IMG/VR virus record: IMGVR_UViG_3300032240_002076
Coordinates: 1 to 33,167 of that record
Origin: a virus
Reading direction: 5' to 3' (one strand)
Length of the DNA: 33,167 bases
The translations under genes and the position numbers were made by a program. This document shows, in pieces, positions 27,307 through 32,917 of the stretch. Every line of letters starts with the position of its first letter. Positions within the stretch are counted from its first letter, which is position 1. The notes beneath the pieces were generated by a model. The model searched no databases. It saw only the letters and a list, made by a program, of their open reading frames with translations, and was not told where the DNA came from.

Positions 27307-27525
27307 ATGAACTCTTTATTCTTTACCCGTGTTGCCTTGTTCATCTCACTTAGCGTTTCATCAGGTATCTCTATTACCCTTGCTAAGACTAACTACGAGC
27401 AATGGTTCTACTACGACAGCACCAGAGCCCTTGATGCTTATGTTTCTTGGACAGCCATAACTGCCGTATTACTAACCCTAACTCTCGCTAGTTTCGCTTG
27501 GATTTGGAAAGCGTTTAGAGACTAG
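27307..27525 (+). CDS. Small two-pass membrane protein, cassette 26
   Basis: The 72-residue protein has hydrophobic segments near 5-25 and 49-68, the latter ending LASFAWIWKAF. The polar loop with paired aromatics (YEQWFYYDS) and the plan match the protein at 26233, so they are probably paralogues. AAGGA precedes the start. Confidence 0.7.
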   Translation: MNSLFFTRVALFISLSVSSGISITLAKTNYEQWFYYDSTRALDAYVSWTAITAVLLTLTLASFAWIWKAFRD

Positions 27526-27530
27526 CCAGC

Positions 27531-27577
27531 ACCGAGCCAGCCCTAGCCGAAAGGCTAGGGTTATGGCGTTGCTCGGT
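27531..27577 (+). terminator. Terminator, cassette 26
   Basis: CCCTAGCC-GAAA-GGCTAGGG inside an outer CCGAGC/GCTCGG stem. Confidence 0.86.
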
Positions 27578-27670
27578 AAAATTAATAGATAGACCAGACA
27601 ATTAGAAAGAGAGCTCGGTCTGCCTATTTGACTATGCTCGGTATCTATGAAAGAATAGTTGCGTAAGCAA
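27578..27670 (+). promoter_or_regulatory. Cassette 27 promoter element and 5' hairpin
   Basis: Block at 27578, TTGACT at 27628, -10 AAGAAT at 27651, short hairpin TTGC-GTAA-GCAA (27659-27670). Block and upstream part match cassette 26 closely. Confidence 0.86.
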
Positions 27671-27693
27671 TACACCTACTAGGAGATGATAAA

Positions 27694-27981
27694 ATGCTAC
27701 ACCCACAATACAGGCAAATAAGCCCAAACAAAAGGCTTAGAGATTACCGAAGAAACGAAACAGGAAATCTAGTTGTAGAAATCTTTGGCAACTTAGATGG
27801 TTGGTTACACGGAGTTACTTGTTTTGGAAGCGACACTTGCCAGAACGAAATGTTTTATCAGGTAAAGTATGGCATCTCGGTCAAGAACCACGACAAGTAT
27901 TATCCAAACTACTTATGCGAAACTTGCGTAGAAGTAGCGATACAAAATCAAGAACTACCTTACAAGGAGTTTTGGTTTTAG
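27694..27981 (+). CDS. Hypothetical Cys-containing protein, cassette 27
   Basis: The 95-residue protein is basic at the N-terminus (NKRLRDYRRNE) and contains C-x4-C (CFGSDTC) near 45-51 and CETC near 78-81, a likely zinc site. CTAGGAG lies upstream. It is the last intact cassette gene. Unknown. Confidence 0.68.
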   Translation: MLHPQYRQISPNKRLRDYRRNETGNLVVEIFGNLDGWLHGVTCFGSDTCQNEMFYQVKYGISVKNHDKYYPNYLCETCVEVAIQNQELPYKEFWF

Positions 27982-27997
27982 CCACTAGCACCAAAAC

Positions 27998-28032
27998 GCC
28001 TAGCCCTACCTAGCGATAGGTAGGGTTTAGGC
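27998..28032 (+). terminator. Terminator, cassette 27
   Basis: GCCTAGCCCTACCT pairs with AGGTAGGGTTTAGGC around AGCGAT. Confidence 0.85.
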
Positions 28033-28041
28033 TTGCGCGGC

Positions 28042-28123
28042 AAAATTAATAAAAGCTTCGCTCGCTTCGCTCGCTTCGCAAATAGACCACGCTTCGCTCG
28101 CTTCGCTCGCTTGCTAACAATTA
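28042..28123 (+). repeat. 28th cassette block, split by two GCTTCGCTC-rich inserts
   Basis: The pieces AAAATTAATAAA (28042-28053), TAGACCA (28083-28089) and AACAATTA (28116-28123) join to give exactly the block consensus. Between them lie inserts of about 29 and 26 bases made of the repeating CGCTTCGCT word. No -35/-10 pair at the normal distance follows, so the promoter is lost. The non-coding stretch 28033-28308 continues with more GCTTCGCTC copies near 28162, 28213 and 28238. Confidence 0.85.
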
Positions 28124-28308
28124 CATTAGTCACCCTGGCTTGCTCGGTAAATATTACATACTCGCTTCGCTCGTTTTGGTCAAGCCCGCATCCGCGGCCT
28201 TTCCCTGATAGTTCGCTTCGCTCACACTGATTTTTATGCTCGCTTTGCTCGCTTGAAAGCGCCGTTATGGTATAGAATATATCTAGGCCCTTACATGAAT
28301 GGAATCAA

Positions 28309-28530
28309 ATGGAACCAAGTATCAGTAGATCAAATGAGCAAGCCATGGCTTTTATCATGGATAGATATAAAAGCTACATCGCTGGTAAGTATGATCTAAG
28401 CTCTCAAAGTAAGCGCGAATTGCTAGAAATCGAAGCAAATTTTAGAATCTGCGAAAAAGATCTTGATTACGAAAAAAACCACGGATTGCTTAGTTTTAGG
28501 AAGACTGCGGCCGTTCTTTTAGGTATTTAA
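28309..28530 (+). CDS. Hypothetical helical protein, 73 residues
   Basis: The protein is helical and charged (MAFIMDRYKSYIAGKYDLSS as residues 13-32, ELLEIEANFRICEKDLDYEK). Upstream TATAGAAT could be a -10. There is no clear Shine-Dalgarno (GGAATCAA), so the start is tentative. It lies just beyond the cassette array and lacks its element. Unknown. Confidence 0.55.
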   Translation: MEPSISRSNEQAMAFIMDRYKSYIAGKYDLSSQSKRELLEIEANFRICEKDLDYEKNHGLLSFRKTAAVLLGI

Positions 28531-28560
28531 ATAATAAAAGACAGACTTTTTTGACTTTTT

Positions 28561-28574
28561 TGACCCTAAGGTCA
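28561..28574 (+). promoter_or_regulatory. Possible operator dyad
   Basis: TGACC-CTAA-GGTCA is a perfect 5-bp inverted repeat in the AT-rich leader before the NlpC/P60 gene. The gap 28531-28683 contains no gene. Confidence 0.35.
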
Positions 28575-28683
28575 CAAATTACCCCTTAAAATAGATAAAT
28601 GCAGACTTCGCTTTGCATATGGGAGAACCCAAACAATAACGACCGAGTACTAACTCACTTTAATCAGGAAAGGTAGGTCGCCA

Positions 28684-29262
28684 ATGAGAAAGTTCGCAAC
28701 ATTACTAGTAGCAACAGTCTTGACTGTTGCTGGATGCTCGGCTTCTGCAGCCATTGCATCTAAAAATCAAGTAGCGAAAACAGTAGCAACACCGGTTTTG
28801 GTAAAAACAAAACCTCTAACTACAACACAGTTAAAGTTTATGGCTAGTCCAGGGGCTTCAAAAGAAGTTCGTAACTATGCCAAAATGACACTGCTAGTTA
28901 GGTACCTGAAGTCTCGCGTAGGAAGAACATCTTATGTCTTCTCAGGCGATACAACCAGGGGATGGGACTGCTCCGGAATGGTTCGCTGGACTTATAAACA
29001 GCTCGGTATAATCCTTCCTCACTCTGCTAACAAACAAGGACATCTTGGTAGTCGAGTATCTAACCCTAACGTTGGAGATATCGTTGTATTTGCATACAAT
29101 GGATCTACCAACTTCTATCACTCAGCAATCTATATCGGAAATAACAAAGTAATCAATGCTAACTTTGGATCCGGAACAACTATAGTAGAACCCCTATCTA
29201 ACTATAGAAATAGTCAGATTAGATTCGTACGGGTAATAAGGCAGGCAGTATCTCCACAATAG
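28684..29262 (+). CDS. NlpC/P60 cell-wall hydrolase with lipoprotein signal
   Basis: The 192-residue protein begins with a lipoprotein signal (hydrophobic 4-16, lipobox TVAGC, Cys18), implying export and anchoring in the host membrane. An NlpC/P60 domain occupies about 68-187: the nucleophile is in GWDCSGMV (Cys96) and the His in FYHSAIYIG (His146). Such enzymes cut peptide bonds in peptidoglycan. A membrane-anchored form is unusual for a phage endolysin, which normally acts only after holin action, so it may modify or protect the host wall, or block later infection. A strong terminator follows. Confidence 0.87.
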   Translation: MRKFATLLVATVLTVAGCSASAAIASKNQVAKTVATPVLVKTKPLTTTQLKFMASPGASKEVRNYAKMTLLVRYLKSRVGRTSYVFSGDTTRGWDCSGMVRWTYKQLGIILPHSANKQGHLGSRVSNPNVGDIVVFAYNGSTNFYHSAIYIGNNKVINANFGSGTTIVEPLSNYRNSQIRFVRVIRQAVSPQ

Positions 29263-29287
29263 TAGATAGATACTTCTAACCATAAAG

Positions 29288-29316
29288 AACCCCTAGCTAA
29301 TACCTAGGGGTTTTTT
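29288..29316 (+). terminator. Intrinsic terminator
   Basis: AACCCCTAG-CTAATAC-CTAGGGGTT followed by TTTT. Confidence 0.92.
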
Positions 29317-29332
29317 ATGGTAGGATTCAACT

Positions 29333-29491
29333 ATGGAACCTCTACTAGCTGCCCTTGCGGTTATACTTATTATCATCCTAGTAATAGCTTATGCTATCGC
29401 TGGACTAGTTTGGCTAACCAAGATGATTAAGAAGGCTAGCGATAACCTATCCCATGATGTTTTAGATTTGGATTATACTCATGATGACTGA
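29333..29491 (+). CDS. Tiny membrane protein 1 (holin candidate)
   Basis: A 52-residue frame with one strong membrane segment (LLAALAVILIIILVIAYAIA, residues 4-23) and a polar acidic tail. TAGGAT precedes the start. It overlaps the next small membrane gene by eleven bases. Three such genes between two wall proteins suggest a holin or spanin-like set, but size and topology are the only evidence. Confidence 0.62.
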   Translation: MEPLLAALAVILIIILVIAYAIAGLVWLTKMIKKASDNLSHDVLDLDYTHDD

Positions 29492-29672
29492 CTCGTACCT
29501 TTGGCTACTTCTTCTAGCCATAGTCTTTGGAATACTTGCGGGTATACTTAAAGCTTTTCTTTCTAACCTACGGTCTAAAAGAAAAGCTCAAGCGCCGTTA
29601 CTTGGCGTTATACTTCCTAAAACTCAAAACCTCGTATCTAAACAAAACTCAAAACATAAGGATGAACTTTAA
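29481..29672 (+). CDS. Tiny membrane protein 2
   Basis: The 63-residue protein has one membrane segment (LWLLLLAIVFGILAGILKAF, residues 7-26) then a basic tail (LRSKRKAQ...KHKDEL). The start may be 29481 or 29484. It overlaps both neighbours, so the three genes are translated as a unit. Confidence 0.65.
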   Translation: MMTDSYLWLLLLAIVFGILAGILKAFLSNLRSKRKAQAPLLGVILPKTQNLVSKQNSKHKDEL

Positions 29673-29842
29673 TGATTAAACTTTTGGCAACTCTAAGAAA
29701 CCTTGTTTGGCCTTCTATTCTTTCTCTACTCTTTGTAGTCTTAGCTATCCTGGTCGCTTTGATTTCTCCAAGTAACCTAGCTCTTGTATTATCTTTTGGC
29801 TTCGCTTCAATAGCTTTCGCTATTTTAGCTCAACGCGCTTAA
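29672..29842 (+). CDS. Tiny membrane protein 3
   Basis: A 56-residue frame starting in a TAATG overlap. It has two hydrophobic segments (ILSLLFVVLAILVALI; LALVLSFGFASIAFAILA) and basic ends, the topology of a class II holin. AAGGATGA lies upstream. Unproven. Confidence 0.65.
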   Translation: MIKLLATLRNLVWPSILSLLFVVLAILVALISPSNLALVLSFGFASIAFAILAQRA

Positions 29843-29855
29843 GGAACTTCTAGCC

Positions 29856-30227
29856 ATGACTGAAGATCAGAATAAATATAAACAACCTATTCCTGTAGAT
29901 ATAGAAAAATTCTATGCTAGCTTACCTGAACCAGCTGGCCCTGCGGTAGTAAGCAATGGGCGCACCGATGAAGTTAGACTAGATGCTTGTATATTCAAGA
30001 ACATCCATGCTAGAAAATCTCTAACCATACATCATCTTCAACGTCGCCTAGCTGAGCTAGGCTATGTCGAAGCTAGCCAAGACAAAGATGGATGGTATGG
30101 CGATCATACTAAGACAGCTATTATTAGATTCCAAGCAAGCAAAGATCTAGATGCCACTGGCAATATAGATGCGGTAACCTTCTTGGCTATCTTTGATGGC
30201 GACGTAAACGTCACAGCCATCGTCTAG
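29856..30227 (+). CDS. Peptidoglycan-binding-domain protein
   Basis: The 123-residue protein has a polar N-terminal half and a C-terminal PG_binding_1-type domain (HHLQRRLAELGYVEA, GWYGDHTKTAIIRFQ, DATGNIDAVTFLAIF). The D-G-W-YG-D..T..AI..FQ pattern is standard. No catalytic domain is present, so it may target the wall together with a partner such as the lysin or be a structural protein. AAGGAAC precedes ATG 29856. Confidence 0.75.
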   Translation: MTEDQNKYKQPIPVDIEKFYASLPEPAGPAVVSNGRTDEVRLDACIFKNIHARKSLTIHHLQRRLAELGYVEASQDKDGWYGDHTKTAIIRFQASKDLDATGNIDAVTFLAIFDGDVNVTAIV

Positions 30228-30253
30228 CCATCGTCTAGCCATCGTCTAGCCAT
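30215..30253 (+). repeat. Tandem repeat of AGCCATCGTCT
   Basis: Three 11-bp units in a row plus a partial fourth. The first unit contains the last codons and stop of the upstream gene, so the 3' end of that gene has been copied in tandem. The final unit runs into CTAGCCATAA, a word repeated near 32258, 32440 and 33113. Confidence 0.8.
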
Positions 30254-30314
30254 AAACTATGCCCCTTGCCTCGCCCTGGCCGGCCGAGACTGGAGTTGAA
30301 CTTTTCTATAGTTC

Positions 30315-30407
30315 TGACTTAGACTTCTCGACTAAAGCATTCGCTATAGAGCCCTTGGCTCTATCAACTTCGTTGACGCTCATTATTTAGTCAAGAGATC
30401 TAAGTCA
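30315..30407 (+). repeat. Large imperfect inverted repeat enclosing two hairpins
   Basis: TGACTTAGACTTCTCGACTA (30315 on) matches, with three mismatches in 22, the reverse complement of 30386-30407. Inside are ATAGAGCC-CTT-GGCTCTAT and TCAAC-TTC-GTTGA. DNA or RNA here could fold into a branched cruciform. The gap 30228-30515 has no gene. Confidence 0.65.
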
Positions 30408-30500
30408 CAAGCAAAGCTTGATTATTCAAAAGGCTTTCTGATGAAGTTGAACTGCATCTCGAGGCTGTACAATAGATACACAAGGCTTATATATCACATG

Positions 30501-30514
30501 ACTGGAGTTGAACT
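30501..30514 (+). promoter_or_regulatory. ACTGGAGTTGAACT leader with the TerL ribosome site
   Basis: GGAG lies eight bases before ATG 30516 and so fixes the TerL start. The same 14 bases occur at 30289, 31946 and 32231, three places with no start codon at suitable spacing. TATATA lies just upstream of this copy and of the last two. Confidence 0.7.
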
Positions 30515-30515
30515 G

Positions 30516-31907
30516 ATGGCCAAAAGCTTGATGGAACAGATTGCTTTACTTCCCCCTGATGAGCAGTTGCTTGCTTTGAATGGGATGGACCCAGAGACAT
30601 TGCTTTGGGATTGGTCTGTTTGGGGAAGACCTGAGCAACAGGCACCTGAAGGCGACTGGGCTATCTGGGCATACATAGCTGGACGTGGAGCTGGCAAGAC
30701 TAGGACAGCAGCTGAATGGGTAAGAGAGCAGGCCAAGTATACAACTGAAGGTCAACGTCGTTTTGCTCTTGTAGCAAGAACAGCAGCAGACGTTCGTGAC
30801 GTTATTGTTGAAGGTGAATCAGGTATCATGAATGTCACTCCCCCAAGTGAGAGACCTTTGTATGAACCTTCTAAGAGAAGACTGACCTGGCCTAATGGTA
30901 ACGTTGCTACATGCTTCACAGCAGATGAGCCTGACTCACTTCGTGGTCCTCAGTTCACTCATGCTTGGGGGGATGAGATAGCTGCTTGGAGACAGACACC
31001 TGACGCAGCAGGTATGACTGCCTTTGATAACCTTCGCGTTGGTACTCGTCTTGGTCGTAATCCTAAGATCATGGTTACTACTACACCTAAGAGAGTACCT
31101 CTTCTTTATAAGTTGATTGAAGAAGCAAAGACTGGTCGTGTAGTTATCACTCGTGGTTCTACTCTTGATAACTCAGGTAACCTATCAAGTGCTTACCTAG
31201 ATGCAATCACTGGAGTATATGCTGGAACTAGATTGGCTGCCCAGGAACTCTATGGAGAAATGCTTGATGATGTTGAAGGTGCTCTATGGACTGAAGAAGT
31301 CATTGAGCAATATAGGGAATCAGTAATGCCTTTAGGTACTCCACTTCGTATTATTGGAGTAGACCCTTCTGTTGCTGAGAATCCTAGAGACGAGTGTGGC
31401 ATTGTTGTCTGTGCATCAACAGCAGATAGAGACTTATTCAAACGTCAAGCTTGGGTACTTGAAGATGCAACTGTTCTTGGCTCACCTGAAAAATGGGCTA
31501 ACAAGGTTGTTGAGATGGCTCGTAAGTGGGGATGTCCTGTAGTTGCTGAAGTCAATCAAGGTGGAGCATTGGTTCGTAATGCTATCAATGCTATTGACCC
31601 TAACATTAAGGTACTTGAAGTCCATAGCAAACATGGTAAAGCACTTCGTGCTGAGCCTGTAACTCTTGCTTATGAGCAAGGTCGTATTCATCACGTTGGT
31701 TATTTGGCTGAACTAGAATCCCAGATGATATCTTGGATTCCAGGAGAGACTAAATCTCCAGATAGAGTAGATGCTTTAGTTCATGCTATGACTGCCCTGC
31801 TTATCAAGCCTCCTAGTGGATTTACAGGTGGAAAGATTACTGCTAGGTCTATGGCAGGAAGAAAAATAGATAATGGTCGTATTTCTAGTATATTTAGAGT
31901 TAGATAG
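30516..31907 (+). CDS. terL: Terminase large subunit
   Basis: The 463-residue protein packages phage DNA. The ATPase part has Walker A AGRGAGKT (55-62) and Walker B THAWGDE (148-154). The nuclease part has IIGVDPSV with Asp283, VAEVNQGG, and DRVDALVHAM near the end, giving the usual acidic set. Length and order fit the Terminase_6 type found in actinophages. ATG 30516 is chosen for the GGAG eight bases upstream; the longer frame from 30441 reads through the repeat leader. It stands alone, with non-coding repeats on both sides, and no portal gene follows in the window, which is unusual. Confidence 0.93.
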   Translation: MAKSLMEQIALLPPDEQLLALNGMDPETLLWDWSVWGRPEQQAPEGDWAIWAYIAGRGAGKTRTAAEWVREQAKYTTEGQRRFALVARTAADVRDVIVEGESGIMNVTPPSERPLYEPSKRRLTWPNGNVATCFTADEPDSLRGPQFTHAWGDEIAAWRQTPDAAGMTAFDNLRVGTRLGRNPKIMVTTTPKRVPLLYKLIEEAKTGRVVITRGSTLDNSGNLSSAYLDAITGVYAGTRLAAQELYGEMLDDVEGALWTEEVIEQYRESVMPLGTPLRIIGVDPSVAENPRDECGIVVCASTADRDLFKRQAWVLEDATVLGSPEKWANKVVEMARKWGCPVVAEVNQGGALVRNAINAIDPNIKVLEVHSKHGKALRAEPVTLAYEQGRIHHVGYLAELESQMISWIPGETKSPDRVDALVHAMTALLIKPPSGFTGGKITARSMAGRKIDNGRISSIFRVR

Positions 31908-31945
31908 CCTAAATATCTAAAAATATTGGCTCCCTACTATATATA

Positions 31946-32001
31946 ACTGGAGTTGAACTTCGTTCAAGTGCAAAGCCTCAAATCCTTGAGGCTTTGCTTG
32001 G
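31946..32001 (+). other. Repeat leader copy and strong hairpin after terL
   Basis: ACTGGAGTTGAACT (31946-31959) is followed by GCAAAGCCTCAA-ATCC-TTGAGGCTTTGC (31970-31997), a perfect 12-bp stem. No T-run follows. It may end or stabilise the terL mRNA. Confidence 0.65.
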
Positions 32002-32028
32002 TCATTGCTTCGCAATGCCCTCTAATTT

Positions 32029-32140
32029 CAGTTGAACTTCGTTCAACTGGCTCACTTCGTTCGCTTATTGCTCGCTTCGCTCGCTGGTCGCTTCGCTCCC
32101 TTAGTATTCGCTTCGCTCATTGCTCGCTTTGCTCGCTTAG
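32029..32140 (+). repeat. GCTTCGCTC-family repeats and TTCG-loop hairpins
   Basis: GTTGAA-CTTCG-TTCAAC (32032 on) is followed by at least five copies or variants of CGCTTCGCTC between 32051 and 32140. The same word splits the block at 28042. The whole 31908-32635 stretch (728 bases) carries no gene I can support. Confidence 0.75.
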
Positions 32141-32282
32141 ATACTATAAAATCAAAAGCACCTATAAAAGCAAAAGTAAAGGCTAATAAAAAGCCTATAA
32201 AAGCAAATAAAGCCTTCTACTATATATAAGACTGGAGTTGAACTTATACTCACCTAGCCATAAGCCTAGCCATAAAATTCTA

Positions 32283-32470
32283 AATGCTTCTCAGGTAAAG
32301 AGGGCTTTGGCTGAGGGCTTTGGTGGGGCTTTGGTGGGGGTTATAGGCTATTAGGTGGGTTAGGTATTACTAGGCTAGTCTAGGCTTTACGGGCAAGGCT
32401 TTACGGGCATACTAGGGCAAGGCTTAGGCTATTAGGGTTAGCCATAAGGCTAGCCATAAAAATTAAAAGG
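32283..32470 (+). repeat. G/T-rich repeats downstream of terL
   Basis: GGGCTTTGG-type units occur three times (about 32308-32341), GGCTTTACGGGCA twice (about 32382-32410), and TAGCCATAA before and after. The strand is strongly G over C. Four G-runs in 32308-32341 could form a quadruplex with long loops. Confidence 0.6.
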
Positions 32471-32554
32471 GCTTAGGCAGATTAGGCTTAGTAAAGGCAG
32501 ATACTAGGTAAAATAGTTGTTATCAAGTTGTTATCAAAATGGGCGTGTATGAAT

Positions 32555-32583
32555 TTGACACTATTGGCTAATAGGCACTAAGT
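32555..32583 (+). promoter_or_regulatory. Possible promoter for the gene at 32636
   Basis: TTGACA, 17 bases, CTAAGT. Two GTTGTTATCAA words lie just upstream (32515-32537). Confidence 0.5.
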
Positions 32584-32635
32584 TAGTAAGTGTTAGGTAA
32601 TCGCCTAATAAAACTACTAAATAGGAGTAAATGAA

Positions 32636-32854
32636 ATGACTATCACTACTAAGAGAAATCTTATTCTTACTGGACTACTTACTGGCTTTGTCTGGGCTAT
32701 TGTTTGGGGTATCACTGAACTAGGTAAGTTAGACAACAACTACTCGGTTGAGAACTGGTCAGTTATGTTTATGTTTGTAATCTTGTTTGGATTCTTCGGG
32801 TCAGTGATTACGGGGGTTGCTCTACTAAGAAGAATTTGGACAGAAGCAGAATAG
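32636..32854 (+). CDS. Small two-pass membrane protein
   Basis: The 72-residue protein has membrane segments near 9-27 (LILTGLLTGFVWAIVWGI) and 43-64 (VMFMFVILFGFFGSVITGVA) and charged ends. The plan resembles the membrane proteins at 26233 and 27307. TAGGAG precedes the start. It is an isolated gene with its own promoter-like sequence and terminator. Confidence 0.7.
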   Translation: MTITTKRNLILTGLLTGFVWAIVWGITELGKLDNNYSVENWSVMFMFVILFGFFGSVITGVALLRRIWTEAE

Positions 32855-32884
32855 GCAACACCTAGACTAATCCCCCGAACTAAT

Positions 32885-32906
32885 CCCCCCTAGAACACTA
32901 GGGGGG
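32885..32906 (+). terminator. Terminator hairpin
   Basis: CCCCCCTAG-AACA-CTAGGGGGG followed by CTTAGTTTATT. Confidence 0.82.
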
Positions 32907-32917
32907 CTTAGTTTATT

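Noticed and set aside
12334-27675. Recurring minus-strand peptide NCLVYLLI in many frames
   Set aside because: It is the reverse-strand translation of the conserved AT-rich block, without ribosome sites; not a protein family.
11821-28032. Regularly spaced ~35-bp repeats could suggest a CRISPR array
   Set aside because: The intervals are 0.5-1.1 kb, carry genes with ribosome sites, and the repeats sit in front of promoters.
11821-28123. Array interpreted as an integron
   Set aside because: No integrase gene or attC-like site is visible, the repeats are tied to promoters at fixed distance, and ordinary homologous exchange explains the pattern.
28033-28230. Frame of 65 residues rich in FARFAR
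   Set aside because: It is a translation of GCTTCGCTC repeats and the split block; no ribosome site.
30280-30310. Minus-strand AGTTCAACTCCAGT resembles a tRNA T-arm
   Set aside because: The flanking bases do not pair as a T-stem and no acceptor or anticodon arm is present; the word is part of a + strand leader repeat.
31953-32229. Two overlapping frames after terL
   Set aside because: Both read through repeat words and the leader copy; composition is repeat-driven.
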